Source: Quillaja saponaria
Taxonomy: Eukaryota; Streptophyta; Magnoliopsida; Fabales; Quillajaceae
Direction of reading: 5' to 3'
Length of the DNA stretch: 64,000 bases
Assembly (NCBI GenBank): GCA_029379385.1
Contig: CM055607.1
Location: forward strand, 2,790,001 to 2,854,000
The position numbers and the translations under genes are program-made. The notes beneath the pieces were generated by a model. The model was not told the DNA's origin. It worked only from the letters and a program-made list of their open reading frames with translations, and did not search any database. Positions 12,012 through 23,252 of the stretch are shown here, one piece after another; within the stretch, counting starts at the first letter, position 1, and every line of letters starts with the position of its first letter.

Positions 12012-13899
12012 GTTTTTTGTCAAATACACTACTAAATACTAATGGACATGCTTAATATGTCACCCACCAGTTTTTTTTTTTTTTTTCAGAAAATATGTAA
12101 GAGAGCAAATCAAGGCATATATCAACTTCTTCTTTTTGATGATCACATATCCCTTTATTAACAAAAAATGGAATCTTTATTTTTATTATTTTTAGTATTA
12201 TATTTGGATAGAGGAGTTGTGATCATTATATATTTCATTTTTAATATTTAATTTCTTAAGGGAAAAAAAAAAAGAAAGTATGGTGGGTGCCCTATGTTTC
12301 TTATATTTGAGGGAAATGTTCCGTATGGTGACGTTTCATATATATTAATTCTCATCAACTTTAATTATTACTCCCTTTAGGTAAATACAAAAGCATAATT
12401 TGTGTTTTATTTTTTTTATTGAAAAAGTTCTTAGAGTACTTGATCTTGGGCTGTATGAAAAGGGACAGAGATTCCATATTTGAATGAGACTTAATACTTG
12501 ACGGGCACCAATATCTACTTTTGAAGGAGAAATTAAAGGCATCTACATACTGTTTGCAAGGATCTAGTTAAAAATGTCATTTAACCAATATATCTAAATA
12601 AGTAATTATTACATAAATAATGTCTGGTTATTGTTTTAGTTGTAGAAGGTTACACCATTTTTTTCTCCTTGACATCTTATTTTTCTAATTGGATCCTTTT
12701 AAGATTTTTTATTTTACTTTTTCTAATTAGGTCTGTCTTTCTTTTCTTTTTTAGAATGGATCATCAAACATAATCATAGCTTTACGATTATGATGATGAA
12801 ACAGAATCATAGCTTCAATCCAAATCTTTACGATTATGATGACGAAACAAAATCATTGCTTCAATCCAAATCTTTACGATTATGATGACAAAACAGAATC
12901 CCAATGCATAGAAGGACGAATCAAATGAATACATAAATTTTGTTTATTGGATATAAATATTTATATATATATATATATATGCTCATATTATCTTGAAAAG
13001 TCATAATATAACTAAGGATTCAATTGCAAAATTATGAATCCTAAAAGACTTAATGAAAAAATAATCATGAAAAACATCATTACAAGAAGAAATTCTATTT
13101 GAAGATAGTTGGTTATTGTGATAAGGGAATTGTAATCCCAGGATGAATGTAAAAATTTGAATTTTGGAGTTGTCTCTTAAGGAAGGTTAATAAACATATT
13201 ATTCTTTAGACTAAAAGAGGATTAATCTCACGATACAATAGAGTGTGAGAATCATCTCTGGAAAACCTAGAAAAAATAAATTCTCAATGAAAATTAAAAA
13301 GAAAAAGAAAAAGAAGAAGAAGAAGAAGTAATTAAGTCTATAAATAATTACACTACATTAAATCATTCAAACTAGATTTGAAACATGCATGTTTTGCAAT
13401 ATTACACTTTATGTCCTCTCAAATGTGAACTTTGCTAGCTAGTTACCTAAATAACATAACTAACAAGAACTAATTGAGTCAAACTTTTCTTCTCCTTTTT
13501 GTTCAACAAGCATGTGTTTTCATATGGTTTATAATTAATTAATGTCTGATATGCGTACCTTAATTGTCATGGGGGAGTTCTGATTTGAAAAGTTCTACTT
13601 GTTCCAAAATTCTACATTTGTTTTTTCTTTTCAAAACTTACATATGACTTTCTTTCAATGAAGGACATTAATAATCAAACGATTCATTTCCTTTTCAAAA
13701 CCTAAGGAAGAGGATTAAGTTTTGAACAAAATAACTTCAATAATTTAGACATTATGTCTTCAAAGCATGAAACATGAATTAATCCCAAAGTATGTGCGAT
13801 TTAATTAATAAATTATTATTTTTATATATTTACAATTTTAATGTTTAGTATTTTACACGTTATGAACTAGCTACCACTTATTTTGTAATAGTTTTTATC
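12012..13899. other. AT-rich intergenic DNA
   Basis: No gene seen. Contains a 46-bp tandem repeat (listed separately), a TA microsatellite at about 12961-12980 and a GAA/AGA-rich stretch near 13305-13330. Confidence 0.5.
12772..12902. repeat. 46-bp tandem repeat, about 2.7 copies
   Basis: Units start TTTACGATTATGATGA at 12781, 12827 and 12873, exactly 46 bp apart. Each is followed by CGAAACA/GAAACAGAATCAT and CTTCAATCCAAATC; the third is cut short. A partial unit end (AATCATAGC) precedes the first. Copies differ at only a few positions, so the repeat is young. No open frame uses it. Confidence 0.85.
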
Positions 13900-14335
13900 A
13901 ACCATCAAATTATGCACATAACCTTATTTGAGTTATAAATTAGTAAATAACTCCCAACCATCCAAATTATGCATTAAATTTAACAAATTAACAACAAAAA
14001 AATTATCATTATTATAAATTTTCTAATATATTTTTTCTTTCTCTATTTTGCTTTTCTAACAATTAAACTAACTATATCGATCTAATTTAGTTATATATAT
14101 AGATTGAAATATATATTATTACTAAAATAAAATTAACATAAAGTGTTGAGTTTGGTAGAAAAACAGAAAAAACATTAAGAACAAATTATAACAATAATAA
14201 TTTAATTTATTTTAAATTAAATTATTAAATTTAATGAATAATTTGGATAGCTGTGATCTATTTGTTAAATATGACTTAAATTGAGTTATGTACTTAAATT
14301 TATAATTCATGAAAATTAATACAGAATAGATAATA
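13900..14335. mobile_element. Foldback / MITE-like element
   Basis: The left arm (about 13900-13990) reads TTATGCACATAACC, then ATCCAAATTATGCATTAAAT. The reverse complement of the right arm (about 14215-14330) reads AAGTACATAACTC, then ATCCAAATTATTCATTAAAT. The arms are imperfect inverted repeats of roughly 100 bp around an AT-rich core with no ORF. Similarity may extend further out to about 13840 and 14385. I could not define a target-site duplication. Confidence 0.5.
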
Positions 14336-16425
14336 GTTGATGAAGTAAACTGCAATGACCATATAATTTATTAGACATTAAATAAAAGTCAGTCTCGGGG
14401 AAGTTGATGTGTCACTTCCATGCACATATCAATCGTGTAATTAATTTCATTTGTGCTGTGGTCGGTGATTACATAAAACTTACATTATTATAGTATTTGG
14501 GTTTCTGAACGGAACCAATCCCGCATTTTCATTTTCCCCAAACAGACAAAACTCATGCAAAACAATTTTGGTCCCTCATAATTTATGGTCGTCAAAGTTC
14601 AAACATAACGCGTCAGGCTAAGAAGTAATACTATTTAAAATAAACCATCTTTAAAAAAAAAAAAAATCATTTATACCTATTGCAGCTGGCTATATTTATC
14701 ATGTTATTAATTAAAGATGGTTGTAACATTACAATTTTTTTTTAAATTATAAGAGTGAGAGATTTATTATGATTGCCCACTACATAATATAAATATACTC
14801 AAATTATTTAAAATATAATTCAATTAATAAATTTTTGCCCATAATTATTAAATAGCAATCTTTATACTTTCTCACTTTTCTACTCTCTCTTATCTTTTTA
14901 ATATATTAGTCATATGTATGTGCGTAATGATTTTTTTTTATAGTATAAATTTGTGATTTTAAGTTTTTTTTAATTATATTTAAAAGGAAAAAAAAAGGAG
15001 TTAGTGTGTGAGTGAAAGTAAGGATTTACTATGAAGGAGTTGTAGTTTGTATATGAGTGGATGAGTAATGAGTTTTTAATTAATTTAAATTAGATTAATT
15101 ACTTTATATTATTCTAAAGTAGGAGATTATCTTCTTGCTTTTAAATTAATTATTTATACTATTCTAAAGTAGGAGACTATAAAGGTTTTCTAACTTTTAA
15201 AATAAATAACATTTTTAACATAATAAGATAAAAAAATTAAATTATTTATAGAACAAGTGTAGACAGCTAGTCAGTAAATAAGAAAGTGTCACGTGTCTCT
15301 ACTACAAATTATTATTTATTATTTTAATTAAATGAACTGATATGTTATAATTAATCATATTTATCCATAAACCAAATAATAACTTCTTCTTTTTTTAATT
15401 TCTAAACAAAAAGTTTAGTCATTTGTTCTCAAAACAAAATTATTGAAAAAGAAGCAATAATAATAGAAAAGTAATAAAAAAAATAAAAAAATTATCCTTC
15501 TTAGAATCTACCTCAAAGCTAGGTTTAAATAATTTGAAACGTAGATAATTTGATTTAATAGTGATTTGAGCAATGAAAATAATGTGCATATATAAATGTA
15601 GATATAGATATGTAGTAGCAGATCTAAGAGCAACAAGAATTCCTGATACGGTTGGCTGCGTGTGGGTTTTGCCAGGATCAGTAAGAAATCGTTTATATTG
15701 ATCATTTCACAAATTCGCATGACAAACATTACAAACGTGTAAAATATATTTGTTTTAATTTACGTGCGTAGTAGATAAAATTAGCAATGTGCTTCTAGTA
15801 CTCCTACAACTTTTTCTTTCAATTGGGTATGTTTGTTCTTGTTTTTAGGTTATTGCACATCAAGTCCATTGTGTTTCCTCTTTTATATGGTAGACCCTAA
15901 TCTATCTACTTTGTATGTATGTTTTTACTTTTTAAATTGGAGGTCTTTTTTCATAAATCTTTTATTCATGATAAGTGGATGATCTCTCGATTTGAAACTT
16001 TTAGAAGAGTATCTAAATATTTTATATGTTAAGTTAATCAATTAGTAGTTTCAGTATATGATTTTTCTAGTGTCCAACAATTGATTAATCTACAAATTTA
16101 AATTAAAAATTATATTAATATCTCATCAATGAATTTTGATCTGTTACATGATATATTGCATATATATGTATTAATTAAGTTTCTCAATATGAAAAATACA
16201 TAATTCCTGATCTATTATTTTATGGTAAAATTTAATTATTATAATGAAAGGTGACAATAGTCAAATTCTATCTAAAAAACAATGAGAATTGGTACAAAGT
16301 TTCCCATTAAGCAAGCAGTGGGTCTTAATTTCTTTCCATGGAGTGATTTAAGAGAGCCAGCTGTCACTGCCAGAAATATTTTTTTATATGTTATTGAAAA
16401 TGATTGTAGAATTTCATTGAAGTAA
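14336..16425. other. AT-rich intergenic DNA
   Basis: No gene, RNA or clear element seen. Mostly A/T tracts, with a few GC-richer islands (about 14390-14560, 15640-15680). Confidence 0.5.
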
Positions 16426-17182
16426 AGTAGTTTTTTAAGTTTTAAAATCTATTTAAATGGAGGTGTGATTTGATTTAACTCTTAGATGATGTGTCAAATA
16501 CTTGGAATTGAAGTGATTTTTAAGTTTTAAAGTTTATTTCAACGCATGTTTGAAATGGTCTCTTCTTTAAAAAAAGCTCGACAGAACTTAAAAGATTAGT
16601 TTCATAACAATGTGTGTGAAGAAACCTAGGAATACTCAAAAAAAATATTATTTTAACGAAAGTGATAGTTCTTTCAAGTAATATTATTTATTGACCTTGT
16701 ATCATTATATATGAATACTCTTCACCCTCTTTTACTTTTATTCTTGCCTCCTTAAAACAATTTCTACTTAAAAGACTCCTTCGAGGGTTTTTCTTTTTCT
16801 ATTATTTTAATTTAAATTAGCCCCATCACAAGTATTTATGTCATATATTCAAACACTCTTTTTCTATTTTTTTTATAAAAGTTAAAACAACTTCTTAAAG
16901 TCTTTTATTTAAAAAATTATTTTAACTTGAACATGAATGAATAGATCTCTTTTAAAATTTTTGTGATAAAAAATGTCAAGGTAGTTTGAATTTGATTAGA
17001 GTTTATCATTTAAAAAGGTTTGAAGTTAGTGTCTCAGGTGGTGCGAGAGCCGATTTTGGTATCATGCTACTTGAATTATGCTCAAGCTAATAATTAATTT
17101 AAAAAAAGTAGGAGATTCTAATAATAAAATAATTTATTTCAATAATTATTAATTTTAATATAAAAATATTAAACTATTTCAA
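16426..17182 (+). repeat. Tandem duplication, unit 1
   Basis: Starts AGTAGTTTTTTAAGTTTTAA and ends AAACTATTTCAA. It runs in the same order and orientation as unit 2, with many substitutions and small indels. Shared landmarks are GGTGTGATTTGATT, TAATATTATTTATTGA, CTACTTAAAAGACTC, TTATTTTAACTTGAACATGA and AAAAAGGTTTGAAGTTAG. No coding frame is kept between the copies, so it looks non-coding. Confidence 0.75.
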
Positions 17183-17230
17183 TTTTCTCTTAATTATGCT
17201 GATATTACATGGACATTATCTCTCCTAAGA

Positions 17231-18040
17231 AGTAGTTTTTTTAGTTTTAAAATATATTTAAACGAAGGTGTGATTTGATTCAACTCACAAAATTATTGAT
17301 AGTGTGTCAAATACTTGAATTGAATTCATTTTTAAGTTAAAAAGTTTATTTTGATGCAGGTTTGAAACTGGCTTACTCCTACCTTATGAGTGGTCCTTTC
17401 TTAAAAGAACCCGAAAGAACCCTGAGGCATTGAGGCATTAGTCTTACAGCAATGCCTATAAAAAAACCGATAAATACCCAAACAAAAGTTTATTTTAATA
17501 AAGTGTTAGTTATTTCAAGTAATATTATTTATTGATCTCGTATCAGATATTCAATTTTATAATTATTCACAATGAGACATCTTATAAATATTATATTATT
17601 ATAAAAAACTTATTATATATTAATATTCTTCACTCTCATTTATTTTTATTTTTACTTCCTTTAAACAATTTCTACTTAAAAGACTCATTCGAGGAATTTT
17701 CTTTTTCTATTATTTTAATTTAAATTAGCTCAATTGTAAGCACTTATGTCAGATGTTCAAACACTCGTTTTCTAAAAAAAAGTTAAAACAACTTCTTAAA
17801 GTCTTTTATTTAAAAAATTATTTTAACTTGAACATGAATGAGTAGATCTCTTTTTAAATTTTTTTGATAAAAAATTTCAAGGTAATTTGAATTTGTTTCG
17901 GGTTTCTCGTTTAAAAAGGTTTGAAGTTAGGGCCTTGGGGGGGGGGGGGGGGGGTGGACTTGAATTATGAAAAAATATTTAAAAAATAATTTCTTTCAAT
18001 AAATATTAATTTTAATATAATAAATATTAAACTATTTCAA
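17231..18040 (+). repeat. Tandem duplication, unit 2
   Basis: Second copy of the unit at 16426-17182. It is about 50 bp longer, with extra AT-rich sequence near 17545-17610 and a poly-G run (17937-17954) replacing a mixed stretch of unit 1. The divergence suggests an old duplication. Confidence 0.75.
17937..17954 (+). repeat. Poly-G tract, 18 G
   Basis: An uninterrupted run of 18 G in otherwise very AT-rich DNA, inside the second copy of the tandem duplication. The matching place in the first copy (about 17035-17075) is a mixed sequence. A tract of this kind can form a G-quadruplex and is also prone to length errors in sequencing and assembly. Confidence 0.9.
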
Positions 18041-19118
18041 ACAAATCTCTCATGAAACTTGAAACCAAACTACAACTAAACCAAAATTTAAAAAGTTGAG
18101 ATAAATTTCCTTGAATATTATGAAAAGATACATATAATTTTTGTTTTATTAATAAATTTAAAATAAAATATAAATCAAAATTGAATTATTACTGATTCTT
18201 AAAATTATGAAATAAATAAATAAAATAATGTTATAAAATACTATAAGTTTTTTTTTTTTTTTTTGGTTTTTTTGGTGAAAGTACTGTAAGTTTTTAAAGA
18301 ATATGAAATTCCAACTAAATGTAGATAGTATGTCTTTTAATTTTTTAGTTGTATAATTATTTTAAGAATGATTATCAATTTAATTTTATTTGTATCTCAT
18401 TTTAAATTAAATAATAATAGATTAATGAGTCATTTCAAAAATGTATTTGTCTCTTAATAAAAATACATTTATGGTATTTTAGATATTTTTTTATTTTAAG
18501 TTTTATATTAGATATGTGCATTTTTTTTTAAAAATTATTTGTATATATCAACACAATTTCGCTTTATTTCACAATCCAATCACTATCATTAGTAAAAATC
18601 AATACTCAGTTTGTATTTTGTTAGATCATGAAAAAAAAATTCAAACCCAATCAGTATTGATTGGTTTGCTAAATTATGCAATATAATTGTGAAGAAACTG
18701 AAAAACTGAAAATAAAATACCTGAATAACGACAAATTTTTTTTTTCAATGGTTGAAAATTGTTAAATTTGAAGGAAAAATCAATAAATTTTGCTAGTAAA
18801 ACTTTTGTTTTGGAGAAAAGGGAGAGTAGAAGATGAGAGAGAAGAAGTACTAAGAGATGTAAAATTAAATTTGAGAGGAAATTAGATAATTTATAAATTA
18901 ATTAAGAATATTTTCAAAAATTAATAAGATGATTTTTTTTTTCTTTTATTATAAAAAATATCTGTCTAACTTGAAGTGACACAATTAACTTTTTGTATAT
19001 AATAAGAAAAACACTACTAAAAAAATTTAATTCAACTGGTAAAAAACCACGACAAACTATGACTGCCTTTAAAAAAACATTACCACAACTCAGCCTAAAA
19101 CTTGAGAGACTTCACTTC
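18041..19118. other. AT-rich intergenic DNA and 5' region of the next gene
   Basis: No gene seen. Contains a T-run at about 18249-18264. The last 100-150 bp probably include the leader of the unknown gene starting at 19119. Confidence 0.45.
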
Positions 19119-22100
19119 ATGATGGGAGGAACACCGCCTCTTAGTAATAACCCAAAAAACGCTGAATGCCCCACAGCGCCACCAGAAGACCCACCTTCTA
19201 AGCCTTCTGTGCTTCCTTCTCGGAACAACAAGAGAAAGCGTAAGGATGTGGACCTTCACCGTTCTTCCTTCCTCAAAATCTGTGCTCTTATTCAAGAACT
19301 CCGCCTCCAAGTTATTGAGGTACAATTTGTATGGTGATGTTTCGATTTTTTCCTTCAAATTCCGCTTATATTCTTTTCCATTCGTTTTTGTGGTATTTAC
19401 CGACTTTGTTGCATCTTAAATCTATTGGGTAACATTGGCTTGTAAAGGGGAATTTTTATGTATTGAGATTTCTTGGGTTATGACTTGTAAGATTGTCTTC
19501 TTGCTCTCATATCTGCCATGGGAGTGGGTATTATTTGAATTCAGTAGACGTTGTTTTACTTTATTACTTCTTTTTTTGAGGGTGGGAATTAGCGAGCTGG
19601 GGTCCCATTTGGTAGAGGATGATGTCCCGTACTTCAATTTTGAAGAAGAAAGAAAAACAAAAAGTAGAATAACAAGTGTTCGACAGAATGCTTTAGAATA
19701 TGGTGTTTGGGTTTGCCTATCCAAGTACCTGACCTATTCATAAATTGTTCAAAATAAGCTTTAGAAAGGGTTTTCATTTTTCATTACCCAAAGTACTTTT
19801 AAAATGGATAAATGTGGTGAAAGTACCAACTTTCAAGTCACAATAGTTTAGAAAACAAAATCTGGATTTAGTGTTTTTATTTATATATATATATATTTAT
19901 TTAAATTTTTTCAGGAAATGGTGTGGATACATAAGATTTTGCTTAGTTGAACAATTTTTACAACTGTGGAGCTTGAAATAGCCACATTGCACTTAAAATC
20001 TATAGCACATCTCCATGAGAGTCATAGTAAAGGTACTAGGAGGGAACAGACAATTATTAATATAGTTACTATAAGGTTGCAATAGATTTGAGGGCCCTGT
20101 CCTGGTGTTGACGGGATTAGTTGGACACAGGGCTTGTGTTTACTACTCTTTTGTTGCACTGCCTGTAAAAACTAAAGGTTCTTATGAGGATTTTATCTGT
20201 GGTTCCATTGATTTTATATCATGAATTCATCTTGGGATAGCTGTTGCAACTACCATGAAATTATTGATTTATTCAAACCAATATGTTTCAAGTTGGTTTT
20301 TGCCGGGATCATTTGCTACATCACTAAAACTTGAGAATAGAAGATTGAGTTCTTTAAACTTCATTAGAAATAGATGGAGATAAACACTGATGTATATTTG
20401 ACCTAATGACTTTTAGGTCTAATAGTACCTATTCTCATTGCCCGCAAGCTGAAAAACCTACAAATGTATATGTATGACTTGCCAATAAAAAAAAGAAAAG
20501 AAAAGAAAAGGATTTAAAATCTTATGCATACTAGATAATATCTTTGAGATAAATAGGATGTCTGTTGTGTTCTCACAAGAGAACACTAGGGATATAGGAC
20601 GTTCACTTTTCTTCCCTACCATGTCTGGAATTAGTTTCTCATCATTCACACCCAAGGGTTATGATATGATGACGTACTTGCTGTAGGATTATCTAAAATG
20701 AATGGTTAAGGAATTTATCTGTCTTTTGGATTTTAAGGAAAATTGGCAAATGGCTATCTGTTTATAATAATGTGTATTGGTGTTTGGTTTTAGGAGTATC
20801 GCTTGTGATGCACACATAGACAAGAATACGTGCCTTTGAGTTGCATTTGTCTTCTTACATAAATGGGTGATACACTCTTTGTTAGGAGGATTTCGTTTAC
20901 TTAGTCTTTTCCTATATTTGGAGAATTCTTGAATCTTGCTCCTATGAAAGGAAAAGAGCCAAGCTGGACGTGTCTCCGGACATATAATCATGTAAGTACA
21001 AAACGGTCAATAGTAAGCCACATTTTACTCAAAGAAGCTGGGTCAGAAAATAGAGTAAAAAGAAAACGAATGAGACAGGCATTCATAATAGTTATTTGTT
21101 CTTTTTCTATCACATACAGTCCACCTTCCTACTCTCTGAGCATGTGTACACTTATGCAGTTGCTATTTGAGAATTTCCCTTGCTTATTTTTATTATCTTG
21201 ATCCGTCCATTACCAAAGATACCTCTTCACTTCCCTTCTGTTCATTCCCCCCTGCAAAATCAAATATATGGTAATATATTTTTCCCATTTTCCTTGCTTT
21301 CTTAACCAATTCCAGTACATTCTCCATGAGAAATATGACAGGAAGATAAATGATTGGGCCTTGGGATGAGGAAGGTGGTCCCTTTATATGTTCCTTGTCA
21401 AAATGATGTCCATAGCTTTTTATTGAATTACTGATTAGAGAAAAAATTAGAGCATGGTGCAAAGGGTTTCCCTTGTGCCTTCAACTGGTAAAAGTTAATT
21501 CATACGGATTTACACTGCAAGGCAAGTCATGTGGATATTTGCTTAGCTGATTGACTTATAAAAGGATTACATTTATCAGACCTTCATATTTATAAAAGTG
21601 TCCAGTTTGGATTACATTGTGAGGAGGGAAATTGTATCATGTACTTACAAATTTGTTTGTATGCCTGCATCAATTTTATACTTCTTTCCTGTTTTTGTGT
21701 TTCTTTTTTTTTCACTCTCTTCTTCCACTTGAACTGGATGCTTATTTCCATACCTCTAATGCAGGATGCTTTAAATAATCGTTTTTTGTTCATTTCTTCT
21801 GTATGTAGGTTCTCCGTACACCTGACTTTAGAAATTGTAAAGCTGCTAATGAAATTCGAAACAGTGAGTTCTGGTTCATTTTTCATTTACACATTTAAGT
21901 TTTATAGCTATAGAATATCTGTATGGTGTTTTTGTTTGGCCAATATGCAGAGCTGCTGGTTTTCCTTAGCTGTCATGATCCACAATTGAGTTGTAGGGAT
22001 TGTTCCTTCCTTTGAGGATATCCTGCAAATAACCGACATGTGTTTTCATGACATGATGTCTCTACACATTCATGCTTGGTAATACTTGTGTACATTCTGC

Positions 22101-22536
22101 AGAAATCAAGCTATTAGTGGTTCAGTATAAAGGGATGACTGTGGAGAAGGAGAAAGCTGAGAAGTTTGCTTCAGAATTTCAGCCCTTTTCAGGTGGAAGT
22201 GTACATGAAAATGAATATTTTTTGAGATGCCAAGGAGGGAAAAAACGAGAGGTAGGGGTGATTCATGGTAGGTCTTTCTTGGAGAAATCAACAAATGATT
22301 TGTCTGGAAAACAACCACAGGTGCTTCAAGCTAGATGTTTCCCAGACACATTAGCAAAAGACAGTCGATCAATGCCCTTGAGAGCAGAGATGCGTTTCAG
22401 TGATGCCCAGAACCTGGGAAGTTATGTTGTGGGTGGATCAGTTTTTGGTTGGAATTTCATCACATATGTCAGCAGTAAACCAGTCTATTATGGTGTGACA
22501 AAAGAGTCATTCCGCAGTAGCTTTAAGAAGCCATGA
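19119..22536 (+). CDS. Plant protein of unknown function with an NLS-like motif
   Basis: Three exons (19119-19319, 21809-21863, 22103-22536, TGA) join in frame to 229 residues across introns of about 2.5 kb and 0.24 kb. All splice sites are GT-AG. I chose the ATG at 19119 (MMGGTPP); in-frame ATGs at 19059 and 18993 would add up to 42 residues, but their sequence is less protein-like. The N-terminus is proline-rich (PTAPPEDPPSKP), followed by a basic NLS-like KRKRK at residues 38-42. Then comes a leucine-rich helical stretch across exons 1-3 (LIQELRLQVIE / VLRTPDFRNCKAANEIR / KIKLLVVQYKGM). The C-terminus has a distinctive VVGGSVFGWNFITY..KPVYYGVTKESFR. The conserved-looking end suggests a real plant family, probably nuclear. 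I do not recognise a function. It converges with RPC3. Confidence 0.75.
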
Positions 22537-23252
22537 TTGCTAACCTGCCTTAAACAACTAACCATACCTGTTGAGAAGTATCCAATACCGTCGTTGTTAC
22601 TATAAACAACATATTTAAGTGATGAGTTAGTTCCTTTAAAAATTAGGCCGGAAGAGGCATGCCTCACATATATTTTGTAGATGTTTTGATGGGAGAAACC
22701 ACTTATGTTTTAAACGAGAAATGCTGTCTTCCAGTGGTAAGTTGTAACTACTTGTAAGTTCTTGTCTCTTCTATCTACACCGCTTTTTGGGGATATGCCC
22801 ATGATTTGTGGATGCCCTAACTACATAACCTTTTACTTAGGACAGTTTGTTTTGTTGGTGTGAATACATTGGACAATCAACTCCATTCAGCGTTTAGTTG
22901 ATTCAGCATTTCTTCACAAGATAGTGTTTTTATCTCCCCTTTTGTTTTCATCGATCTAGGACCAATGGCTATTATCTACTAAGTACTAAACCACTTTTGT
23001 ATTCTTTTCCGAGCTTCCATATACTTTTCTTTACTGTCTAATAGCCAAACTATTGAATTAAAGGGGAATAAAAAAGTCGTAACTTACTGCCCCAACTTAG
23101 AAGAGTACGTTCCATTCTCAGTAGCTCATAATTCAAGCCAAGAAGATATACTGTGTTTTCCGGGGAAAGATATCCAAGGGAATCTACCGTTGCCAATTGC
23201 ACATATTCCACCTTTATAAAAATAAATGGCAATACTGTGTCCAGATTGACAT
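22537..23252. other. Convergent 3' region between the unknown gene and RPC3
   Basis: Expected to hold the two 3' UTRs. No independent gene seen; a minus-strand frame at 23050-23232 has no family likeness. Confidence 0.5.
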
